Source: Aristolochia californica
Lineage: Eukaryota > Streptophyta > Magnoliopsida > Piperales > Aristolochiaceae
Assembly (NCBI GenBank): GCA_029961685.1
Contig: JARWKL010000010.1
Location: 19,117,931 to 19,181,930 of the forward strand
Length of the DNA: 64,000 bases
Direction: 5' to 3'
The notes beneath the pieces are model-generated. The model was not told the origin of the DNA and did no database searches. It was given only the letters and a program-made list of their open reading frames with translations. Made by a program: the position numbers and the translations under genes. This document shows, piece after piece, positions 26,301 to 37,226 of this stretch; the stretch's first letter is position 1; the number at the start of each line of letters is the position of its first letter.

Positions 26301-29300
26301 ATGAAATATAGAAAGAAAGATGAAATTTAGAAAGTAAAATGAAATATAGAAGGTAAAATAAAATATAGAAAGTAAAATGAAATACAGAAAGAACGATGAA
26401 ATATAGAAAGTAAAATGATATATATGAAGAAAAATATAATATAGAAAGAAAGATGAAATATAGAAAGTAAAATGAAATATAGAAGAAAAGATGAAATATA
26501 GAAAGTAAAATGAAATATAGAAATAAAGATGAAATGTAGAAAGTAAAATGAAATATTGAAAGAAGGATGAAATATAGAAATGTAAAATTTAATATATAAA
26601 GAAAGAAGAAATATAAAAATAAATAAGAAATATAGAAAGAAAGATGAAATATAGAAAGTAAAATGAAATATAGAAAGAAAGATGAAATATAGAAAGTAAA
26701 ATGAAATATAGAAAGAAAGATGAAATATAGAAAGTAAAATGAAATACAGAAATAAAGATGAAATATAGAAAGTAAAATGAAATGTAGAAAGAAAGATGAA
26801 ATATAGACAGTAAAATGAAATATTGTAAGAAAAATGATATATAGAAAGTAACATGAAATAAATAAAGAAAGATGAAATATAGAAAGAAAGATGAAATATA
26901 TACAAAGTAAAATGACATATAGTAAGAAAGACGTTCTATTGAAAGTAAAATGAAAGATTGAAATAAAGGTAAAATAAAGAAAGTAAAATAAAATATAGAA
27001 AGTAAAATTAAATACTGAAAGAAGGATGAAATAGAGAAATGTAAAATTTAATATATAAAGAATGAAGAAATATAAAAATAAACATGAAATATAGAAAAAA
27101 ATTAAAATATAGAAAGTAAAATGAAATAAAGAATGAAAGACGAAATATAGAAAATAAAAGAAATATAGGAAGAAAGATGAAATATAGAAAGTAACATGAA
27201 ATTTAGAAAGAAAGATGAAATATAGAATGAAAGATAAAATATAGAAAGTTAAATGAAATATAGAAAGAAAGATGAATTATAGAAAGAAAGATGAATTGTA
27301 GAAAGAAAGATGAAATATAAAACGAAAGATAAAATATAAAAAGTAAAATGAAATATAGAAAGAAAGATGAAATTTAGAAAGTAAAATGAAATATAGAAGG
27401 TAAAATAAAATATAGAAAGTAAAATGAAATACAGAAAGAACGATGAAATATAGAAAGTAAAATGATATATATGAAGAAAAATATAATATAGAAAGAAAGA
27501 TGAAATATAGAAAGTAAAATGAAATATAGAAGAAAAGATGAAATATAGAAAGTAAAATGAAATACAGAAAAAAAGATGAAATATAGAAATTAAAATAAAA
27601 TATAGAAAGAAAGAAGAAATATAGACAGTAAAATGAAATATAATAAGAAAAACGATTTATAGAAAGTAACATGAAATAAATAAAGAAAGATGAAATATAG
27701 AAATTAAAATGAAATATAAAAAGAAAGATGAAATACATAATGAAAGATAAAATATAAAGAAAGTAAAATGAAATATAGAAAGTATGATGATATAAAGAAA
27801 GTAAAATGAAATATAGAAATAAAATTGAAGTAAAGAAATAAAGGTGAAATAAAGAAAGTAAAATAAAATATAGAAAGTAAAATTAAATACTGACAGAAGG
27901 AAGAAATATAGAAATGTAAATTTTAATACATAAAGAAAGAAGAAATATATAAATAAAAATGAATTATAGAAAAAAGTTAAAATATAGAAAGTAAAATAAA
28001 ATATAGAATGAAAGACGAACTATATAAAATAAAAGAAATATAGGAAGAAAGGTAAAATATAGAAAGTAACTTGAAATATAGAAGGAAAGATGAAATATAG
28101 AATGAAAGATAAAATATAGAAAGTTAGATGAAATATAGAATGAAAGATAAAATATAGAAAGTTAAATGAAATATAGAAAGAAATATCAAATATAGAAAGT
28201 AAACTGAATTATAGAAAGTATGATGATATATAGAAATAAAATAAAATATAGTAAGTAAAATGAAATATAGAAAGAAAGATGAAATATAGAAAGTAAAATG
28301 GAATATAGAAAGTAAGATAATATATAGAAAGTAAAATTAAATATAGAAATAAATACAAAATATAGAAAGTAAAATGAAATATAGAAAGAAAGATGAAATA
28401 TAGAAAGTAAAATGAAATACAAAAAGAAAGATGAAATATAAAAATTAAAATGAAATATAGAATGAAAGATAAAATATAGAAAGTTAAATGAAATATAGAA
28501 AGAAATATCAAATATAGAAAGTACATTGAATTATAGAAAGTATGATGATATATAGAAATAAAATAAAATATAGTAAGTAAAATGAAATATAGAAAGAAAG
28601 ATGAAATATAGAAAGTAAAATGGAATATAGAAAGTAAGATGATATATAGAAAGTAAAATTAAATATAGAAATAAATACAAAATATAGAAAGTAAAATGAA
28701 ATATAGAAAGAAAGATGAAATATATAAAGTAAAATGAAATACAAAAAGAAAGATGAAATATAAAAATTAAAATGAAATATAGAAAGAAAGATGAAATATA
28801 GAAAGTAAAATGAAATATAGTAAGAAAAATGATATATAGAAAATTACATGAAATAAAGAAAGAAAGATGAAATATAGAAAAAAGATGAAATATAGATAGA
28901 AGGTTAAAATAAAGAACGAAAAATGAAATATAGAAAGAAATAGGAAATATAGAAATTAAAATGAAATATAGAAAGAAAGATGAAAAAAAAATATTGAAAG
29001 AAAAAGTAAATATAGAAAAAAAGATGAATTATAGAAAGAAAGATGAAATATAGAAAGTAATATGAAATATAGAAAGAAAGATAAAATACATAAAGAAAGA
29101 TGAAATATATAAAAAGTAAAAAAAAATATAGAAAGAAAAATGAAATAGAGAAATAAAGATGAAATACAGAAAGTAAAAGGAAATATAGAAAGAAGATGAA
29201 ATGTAGAAAGTAAAATGAAATACTAAAAGAAGGATGAAATATATAAATGTAAATTTTAATATATAAAAAAAGAAGAAATATAAAAAATATATAATATAGA

Positions 29301-30045
29301 AAGTAAAATGAAATATAGAATGAACGACGAAATATAGCAAATAAAAAAAATGTAGAAAGAAAGATGAAATATAGAAAGTAACATAAAATATAGAAAGAAA
29401 GATGAAATAAAGAAAGTTAAATGAAATATAGTAAGAAAAAACATATATAGAATAAAACATGAAATAAATAAACGAAGATGAAATATAAAAAGTAAAATGA
29501 AATATAGAAAGAAACATGAAATACATAAAAAAAGATGAAACATATACGAAGTCGAATGAAATATAGAAAGAAAGATGAAATATAGAAAGTAAAATGAAAT
29601 ATTGAAATAAAGATAAAATATAGAAAGTAAAATGAAATATAGAAAGAAGATGAAATATAGAAAGTAAGATGAAATACTGAAAGAAGGATGAAATATATTA
29701 ATGTAAAATTTAATATATAAAGAACTAAGAAATAAAAAAAATATATGAAATATGGAAAACAAGATGAAATATTGAAACTAAATTAAATATAGAATGAAAG
29801 ACGAAATATAAAAATTAAATAAAATATAAAAAGAAAGAGGAAATATAGAAAGTAACATGAAATATAGAAAGAAAGATGAAATATAGAAAGTAACATGAAA
29901 TATAGAAAGATAGATGAAATAAAGAAAGTAAAAAGAAATATAGAAAGACAGATGAAATATGGAAAGTAAAATGAAATATAGAAAGTAAAATTAAATATAG
30001 AAAGAAAGATGAAATAAAGAAAGAAAAATGAAATATTGAAAGAAA
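17381..30045 (-). repeat. AT-rich 19-bp satellite, right arm (inverted polarity)
   Basis: The same 19-bp satellite on the opposite strand: the top strand reads GAAATATAGAAAG and GTAAAATGAAATATAGAAA. Polarity flips near 17375-17384 and stays inverted to about 30045, about 660 units. The higher-order marker appears as its complement (GTAAAATTTAATATATAAA) near 17868, 18347, 18776, 19310, 21489, 24367, 25571, 26580, 29250 and 29705. Internal duplications are visible: about 1,009 bp apart (25560-26200 versus 26570-27210) and 322 bp apart (28186-28422 versus 28508-28744). No gene is seen. Confidence 0.95.
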
Positions 30046-30277
30046 TTTCAAAGATAAGACTCCTTACCGAGTCACTTTACCACCATCTTCTCGATATTCG
30101 GATGTAGGCCAATCCTCTCGCCTACAGAAATTGGATGAAAAAGAATCCATAAAGGATGATTTCTCATTAAAAGGAATCCACATATCAGACACCCAGATAG
30201 CTCATGGGGTCTACCGAGAAAGGGAGCATGAAAGGACTTCTCCCACTCCCAGTGAAATGACTGGATTTACTCTGTGA
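30042..30277 (+). pseudogene. ORF1 (probable movement protein) C-terminal fragment
   Basis: Encodes the last 77 or so residues of ORF1, from FKDKTPYRVTLPP to MTGFTL, ending in TGA at 30275-30277, two bases before the ATG of ORF2. The N-terminal three quarters are absent: the sequence emerges from satellite at a short shared string (AAATTTC). Comparison with 54432-55454 shows what is missing. The movement-protein role is inferred from position upstream of capsid and from size; caulimovirids carry a 30K-type cell-to-cell movement protein there. Confidence 0.75.
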
Positions 30278-30279
30278 AT

Positions 30280-33200
30280 ATGATTTTTACACCACCACAG
30301 AGTCACCAGAAATCACCACCTTTCGTGGTGGACAGAGCAGCCATTAAAGCTGAATTCTTTCACCCCAATAATCTAGGTTTCAAAAATTGGTTTTTTGACA
30401 CCTATGGGGACGCAACATGCATGGAATTATCAAACGACTTTTATCTTTATTTGGAAACAAATAAGGTTATTATGTCTTTCGTTGATTGGTTTATGCGTTT
30501 CAGACATAAGCAAGCAGAGAAACGACCCTTAGTTTCTTCCACCTCTCCCACTCTTTCAACCCTAACGAAAGAATGGCAGCTGATGTCTGGTATCAATATT
30601 CAATTAGTGCATCCTCCCACTGATCCAATTAGGCTTGAATTCTCAAGCTCATCAGGCAAAGCTCCTGATTTTTTTGAAGCCGTTGCTTTTGTTAATCCTG
30701 AAGTTAGTCTGAATCCTATGGGTCAGATTAGGAGACAAAACAACTTTACTAATTTAAATCTTCAAACTATTGGAACGCCCGAGAAATATTGTCAGAATCC
30801 TTTTGACTTATCTTCTCGCAAGTTACCTTTGTTGATGAACAATAAACCACTCATCAAACCACCTGTTCCAATTAGGAACTTTAAATTAGATAATCATTCT
30901 GAAGTAGTTGAGGAATTATTATCTCATTTGGGCCAATTAAATCTCTCCAAAGACCAAATCAAACAAGCCCAACATGCTCAAGAGGCAAAAACGACTGAGG
31001 TTCGAAAAAGTCTCCATATTTTGGAAGCTCAAGAATCTCAAGATGAATCTCAAGAAGATTCTTTATCACAAAATACTGAAGATTTAACTCCTTCAGCATA
31101 CTCTGATTCTGATGAAGGTCAAAACTCTCATCTGAAAGATGTAGGTTTAACCAATGTCAATCAGACTGAATAAATGCTTCAGGACATGATTAGGGACCAA
31201 CCGAGTATTCAAAAATTAAATTATACTAAAAAATCTACTCGAGATTGGGATCTAACTCGCAAACTCTATTATCATAGGCCTACACCTCAGGACCTATTAT
31301 ATGAAGAGAATGTGTATATAGATCAAAAGGCTTATGATGGCAGATCAATCTATGAATGGAACATAGACGCCATGTCTGAATATCAGATTCTAGAACATTG
31401 TCGCCTAATGCTTATGTATTGTACAATTTGTCGGCAACATAAGAATACTGATCAAGGAATAGCAGAAATGTTAACCGCTGGGTTTTCTGGAACCCTTAAA
31501 GGTTGGTGGGATAATATCCTCACCCCTGAACAACATCATGAAATTTATAATTCCAAAAAGGTAATTAAAACTGAATCAGGCCAAGCCTACCTTGGTGAGG
31601 ATGATGCGGTTTATACCTTAATTTCATGTATTGTTCATCATTTTATTGGCAATTTAACTTCCACTACTGATAAGGGAAGAGAGGTGTTGCAGAATCTAAG
31701 GTGTAGAACACTTAGCCATTTTAGATGGTATAAAGATGTTTTCCTCACTAAGGTTATGCAAAGAACCAATGCCAATAATGAATATTGGAAAGCTAAATTT
31801 ATTGATGGATTACCAACTCTGTTTGCCAGCAAGGTGAGAAAAAGGTTAGGCAATGAGGTAGGAATTATCAACTACCATCAATATACATATGGTCTCCTTA
31901 CCAGTGCTATCATCCAAGAAGGACTGACCTTATGTAATGATTTAAAGCTTCAAGCTCAGCTTAAGAAGCAAAATCTTACTGGTAAGCATAAGCTTGGTGA
32001 ATTCTGTGAACAGTTTGCCTGTGACACAAGTCCACCACCTTCCCATCAAAGGAAGGGAACAGGGAAAGTCTGACATTCTAAGAGACCAGACCCCTACTCA
32101 TACCAGAGTAGGAGATATCCCAAAAGACAGTCTCATCAAAAGACTCGTCATGAAACTAGGAGACCTCTACCACGTCAGAAACCACCTCCTAGAAGAACTC
32201 CAGACAAAAAGAAAATTGTCTGTTACAAATGTGGCAAATTAGGCCACTATTCCAATAGATGCAAAACTAAAGAGAAACTTAACCAACTTCAAATAGATGA
32301 AGGATTAAGAATCCAGTTGGCTAAAATTCTCTTAAATTCTGATTCTGGGGATGATATTGATTATGCCTCATCCACTCAATCAGATGACCAAGATTGTAGC
32401 TGTTCCCATCTTCAATTTGTGGCACAAATGCATCAGAGTAATGTTCTTACCAATGATCAACAACGTATGCTAGAGAACATTGATCAGGAGAAAGATCCTC
32501 AAACAAAAAGATATTTAATCAAAGAATATCTTGATCAAATTCAAAGTACTTCAAATATCCCTCCCATTCCAGGAGTGAAACCTTATTCTTTGAAGGAAAT
32601 TATTGGTCGTTATGAAGAAACCAATTCGTCAAAACAACCAATATCCATCTCCTCATTACAAGGACAAATTAAAGAAATCAAGCTTGAATTAAAAGAATTA
32701 AAATCTCTTTATAAAAATCTTGAATAAAAATGTGAACAAGGTAGATCACAGAAAGACAAGACATCTGAGGAATCTTTTCTTAATCAAATAACCAAAGTCA
32801 TCCATCAAAGATGGCATACTGTTATTAATTTGGTTCTTGATCAGAATTTTGTCATTCCTAAACTGACAGCTCTGATTGATAGTGGAGCAGATTTAAACTG
32901 CATCCAGGAAGGGTTAATTCCAACCCAATATTTTGAGAAAACAACTCAAACTTTGGCTAATGCCAATGGAGACAAAATGAAAATTAAATATAAATTAAAC
33001 AATGCCTCCATCTGCACTAATGATCAGTGCATTATTACCGACTTTTTGTTAGTAAAAACTATGACTCAACAAGTCATACTAGGTACTCCGTTTCTGGAGG
33101 AAATTATGCCAATAAAAGGCATTGACAACCATGGAATTCATGGACAGGTTAATAACAAACCTATATATTTCTCTTTCAAATCTCCTCCTCAAATTAGTTT

Positions 33201-34740
33201 TATTAATGAGATTTCCGAATTGAGAAATATTAAAGAACATCACCTTAGTTTCCTGCATAAAGAAATTCAGTTTTTAACTCTTGAACAACAGCTGAAAACT
33301 ATAGATATCAAAGAGAAACTTAGTTCTCTTCAGAAGATATTTGCCGAAGAAATTTGTAGTGACATTCCTACAGCTTTTTGGGACCGACATAAATATATTG
33401 TGTCTTTACCATATATTGATGGGTCCAATGAAAGAACCATTCCTACAAAGGCAAGGTCTAGTCAAATGAAACATGCTTTACTAGACCTCTGCAAAAAGGA
33501 AATCCAAAATCTGTTGGATAAGAAATTAATTAGAAAATCTTACTCCCCATGGAGTTGTACTGCATTTTATGTAAATAAAAATGCAGAAAAGGAACTAGGT
33601 GTTCCAAGATTAGTGGTTAATTATAAACCACTGAATGATTGTTTGAGATGGATTCGATATCCTATCCCAAATAAAAAAGATTTATTAGACAACTTGTTTT
33701 CTGCTAAAATCTTTTCAAAATTTGATTTGAAATCTGGATATTGGCAAATTCAAATCAATGAAAAGGATAAATATAAGACTGCATTCAATGTCCCTTTTGG
33801 TCACTTTGAATGGAATGTTATGCCTTTCGGTTTGAAAAATGCTCCATCTGAATTTCAAAATATCATGAATGATATATTTGCTCCTTATTCTGAATTTACC
33901 ATTGTTTATATTGATGATATCCTTGTTTATTCAGAATCTATTGATGCTCATTTTAAGAATTTACATGTTTTCAAAACAGTTATTAGAAAACATGGGTTGG
34001 TGATATCGGCACAGAAAATGAAATTGTTTCAGACCTCTGTTAGATTTTTAGGTTACAATATTCACAAGGGAAAAATAGTTCCCATTGATAGAAGCATTGA
34101 GTTTGCCTCCAAGTTTCCAGATGAATTACTGGAGAAAACTCAACTTCAGAGATTTCTAGGAAGTCTCAATTATATTTCGGATTATTATCCTCATCTTGCC
34201 TAAGACTCCACAATATTACATAAAAGACTCAGAAAGAATCCTGAGCCTTGGCCTCCCAAACATACACATGCAGTCCAATTAATCAAGAGTAAGGTTAAAC
34301 AATTCCCTTGTCTTAACCTAACCAATCCTTCATATCCGAAGGTAGTAGAGACTGATGCCTCCCATATAGGCTATGGTGGTATCTTAAAACAAAGAAATCT
34401 AGCAGGTAAAGAAGAACTAGTTAGATTTACCTCTGGCAATTGGCATGATGCACAGATTAATTATTCTACTGTCAAACAAGAAATTTTGCCAATAATTAAG
34501 TGCATTTATAAATTCCAAGATGATTTATTAAATCAGAAATTTCTTTTAAGAGTTGATTGTTTAGCAGCCAAATCGATTCTTAAGAAGGATGTGAAGAATC
34601 TTACTTCCAAAAAAATCTTTGCCAGATGGCAGGCGGAATTAAGCGCCTTTGATTTTGATATTGAACATATCAAAGGAGAATTAAACTCCTTACCTGATTT
34701 TCTAACCCGTGAATTTCTCCAGGGTCAAAATCATGTATAA
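30280..34740 (+). pseudogene. ORF2 polyprotein: capsid, CCHC, protease, RT, RNase H
   Basis: One frame of 1,487 codons with no frameshift, interrupted by stops at 31171 (TAA), 32071 (TGA), 32725 (GAA to TAA) and 34201 (CAA to TAA). Order by residue: variable, acidic N-terminus (1-300); capsid core (about 300-600, with GTLKGWWDNIL, YWKAKFIDGLP and the TYGLL stretch); basic stretch and CCHC knuckle CYKCGKLGHYSNRC (32221-32262, residue 648); predicted coiled coil; aspartic protease DSG (32878-32886, residue 867); RT with YIDD (33907-33918, residue 1210); RNase H with TDAS (34351, residue 1358). It lacks about 13 residues (QLTRIEDLL region) in the N-terminus found in other copies. TAA at 34738 overlaps the ORF3 ATG. 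It would encode the virion shell and replication enzymes. It is not functional as it stands. Confidence 0.92.
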
Positions 34741-35207
34741 CCCCGCAAGGGGCAATCCATTCCCAATGAGAGGACGTGGTAATCAACAATCAAGAGGTCG
34801 AGGCCGAAAGAATCCATAAAGAGGAAATTCCTCAGACAAGAAGGGTAAAGCCCCAGTGTCGTATAAAGAGACACTTGAAGTCGAACCAGAGTATATTACT
34901 CTTCCAGATATGGAGACTATTTTGCTCCTCAATAAAGAGGACCTTGAGGGTACATTGGATTCCTGGGAGATGTTATAGAAATGGCTTGGAGAAGCCTACT
35001 GTCTTATCCGCGCAGGAAAACGATGGTATTCCTTTGAATCCATTTTGGTTCACCTTAATTCCATATCAGTGCATCATACACTGAAAAATGTGGCTAAATG
35101 GGATAGCCCCAGAGCGTACAGTAAATGTATGATACAAAGATTCATGCATCCCTCAACATGGGGAAAATTTGATTTAGCTAAAGCAGCTAACCTTCCTAAT
35201 GATAAGG
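34733..35207 (+). pseudogene. ORF3 N-terminal fragment
   Basis: Starts at ATG 34733 inside the end of ORF2 (ATGTATAA). It carries the Arg/Gly-rich N-terminus and the start of the Trp-rich domain up to AANLPNDKE, where it is cut and joined to inverted ORF1 sequence. In-frame stops lie at 34817 (GAA to TAA) and 34976 (CAG to TAG). At 35021-35023 this copy has CGA (Arg), where every other copy in the window has TGA, so it preserves the likely original readthrough of AGK into WYSFES. Confidence 0.82.
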
Positions 35208-35546
35208 AAGTATGGCCTGAAGACATGTGTTCATCCCTAATAAGGTCAAGGGTTTGAACGCAATCAATATGCACCCAATATGCATATATTTCTTCTCAGT
35301 ATCAACAAGATACTTATTGAGATCTGTTAACTCTAATAATTTAAGAGTTGAATCTTGGTTTTCAAGATTAATTGTTTGTTCCATGGTTTTAATCCCCATG
35401 GTACTAGAAAGGGTGAAGGTGCCTTTCTTGTATATTGATGTAGGTTTAATGGACATAATTGTCTAATCATTCAATTGTTGTTGAACTTTATATTCAACCA
35501 AAGATGCATTCTTAACGGATCCAGTAATCCTACTACTAGATGCCAT
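35208..35546 (-). pseudogene. ORF1 (probable movement protein) N-terminal fragment, inverted
   Basis: The start codon is at 35546-35544 (MASSSR, then GSVKNASLVEYK). It contains TSIYKKGTFTLSSTMGIKTM and DLNKYLVDTEKKYMHIGC and ends near the residues before AILRDGRC. A TAG at 35465-35463 replaces the Trp seen at this position elsewhere. Joined head-on to ORF3 at about 35207. Confidence 0.78.
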
Positions 35547-35869
35547 TGTTTAACAAATTACAAATAGAAAAACCAAATTTAAAACTAATTAATAGAAAGT
35601 AAACTAACTTACACTACAACTAAGAGTGGTAAAAGAAAACCAGAAGGAGGAATATCCTAGTATGAAGTAAACATATTATAAACTGATTATATGGTAATCA
35701 TGAACGAAGCAAACTATTGTACAAAATATCATAATTAATTTACTGTTCATCATCTTCTTGATCAGATACACGTCTGTCAACGATTTAAGAGTATAGCGGC
35801 CCTTCAACGCCTACACCTATCCATGGCAACGACAACACGGGCATACCTCAACGCGACTTGGGTGATGTC
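35547..35869 (-). other. Viral leader between PBS and ORF1 (partial)
   Basis: Matches the non-coding leader at 55455-55790 base by base with scattered changes, including the string GATACACGTCTGTCAACGAT. The half nearest the PBS is missing. At about 35870 it joins plus-strand protease-region sequence through a shared CCCAT. No ORF is supported here. Confidence 0.75.
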
Positions 35870-35993
35870 CCATGGAATTCATGGACAGGTTAATAACAAA
35901 CCTATATATTTCTCTTTCGAATCTCCTCCTCAAATTAGTTTTATTAATGAGATTTCCGAATTGAGAAATATTAAAGAACATCACCTTAGTTTC
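35870..35993 (+). pseudogene. Post-protease fragment of ORF2
   Basis: About 41 codons matching 33133-33252 (HGIHGQVNNKPIYFSF to EHHLSF). It has no start or stop of its own. On the left it abuts an inverted leader, on the right it runs into satellite through a shared TTTC. A debris fragment. Confidence 0.8.
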
Positions 35994-36776
35994 ATCATAC
36001 TTTCTATATTTCATTTTACTTTCTATACGTCATCATACTTTCTATATTTTATTTTACTTTCTATATGTCATCATACTTTCTATATTTCATTTTACGTTCT
36101 ATATTTCATTTTAGTTTCTATATTTCATCTATCTTTGTATATTTCATGTTACTTTCTATATTTCATCTTTCTTTCAATATTTCATTTTATTTTCTTTATT
36201 TCGACTTTCATTCTATATTTCATTTTACTTTCTATACTTCATATTTCTTTTAGTGTTTCATTTTAGTTTCTATATTTCATCTTCCTTTCTATATTTCATT
36301 TTACTTTCTATATTTGCTATTTCTTTCTAAATTTCATCTTTCTTTCTATATTTCATGTTACTTTCTATATTTCATCTTTCTTTCTATATTTCATCTTTTT
36401 TTCTATATTTTATTTTACTTTCTATATTTTATCTTTCATTCTATATTTTATTTTACTTTCTATATTTCATCTTTCACTCTACATTTTATTTTACTTTCTA
36501 TATTTCATTTTTTCTATATTTAATTTTTATTTTTATTTATTTTTCACTATTTCATTTTACATTCTATATTTCATCTATCATTCTAAATTTCATTTTACTT
36601 TTTTTATTTCATCTTTTTTCTATATTTGATCTTTCTGTGTATTGTTCATTTTTTAAAATATTTTATTTTACTTTCCATATTTCATTTTTCTTTCTATATT
36701 TCATTTTACTTTCTATATTTCATCTTACTTTCTATATTTCATGTTACTTTATATATTTTGTTTTTCTTTCTATATA
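35994..36776 (+). repeat. 19-bp satellite block between viral copies
   Basis: The same AT-rich satellite in pyrimidine-top orientation. From about 36175 to 36776 it is a close copy of 46829-47377, including rare variants such as a GTGTTTCATTTTAG stretch and TATTGTTCATTTTTT. This points to segmental copying between arrays. No gene. Confidence 0.92.
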
Positions 36777-37223
36777 AGGAAATAAGGCATTAAGGATGAT
36801 TCCTATATAACATAGGGATACAATTTTATTCCTGGAACTGAAACCCTTGCTGTTATAGCAAGGATTCATTTCAAAATTATGAATACCTTAGTCCCTAAGG
36901 TATTACACTTACCAGATCAGGGTAAGACTGTATTGATCGAGACCGATCTTATGACTACAAATGTTGCCACTCCAAGGATGATCAATTGGGAGGAAATTCG
37001 TTTCCCAGCCAACTGGACTATTCCCAGCCAACTGGACAATTTCTATATAACAAATACACCTCCCACCGCTGTAATTATAGTGAAAAAACAATCCATAAAG
37101 GATGATTCTTCATTAAAAGGAATCCACATATCAAACACCCAGATACCTCATGGGGTCTACCGAGAAAGGGAGCATGACAGAACTTCTCCCACTCCCAGTG
37201 AAATGACTGGTTTTACTCTGTGA
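36777..37223 (+). pseudogene. ORF1 (probable movement protein), internally rearranged
   Basis: From about 36818 it encodes GYNFIPGTET to NWTIP. A 16-base tandem duplication (CCAGCCAACTGGAC) follows, then about 45 bases I cannot assign (about 37037-37081). It resumes at QSIKDDSSLKGIH and ends with MTGFTL and TGA at 37221-37223, three bases before the ORF2 ATG. The N-terminal third and the section between NWTIP and ELDEK are missing. The short piece 36777-36817 resembles scrambled ORF1 3' sequence. Confidence 0.75.
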
Positions 37224-37226
37224 TTA

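Noticed and set aside
4008..30045. CRISPR-like array
   Set aside because: Units are contiguous 19-bp repeats without unique spacers, and the window is a plant genome.
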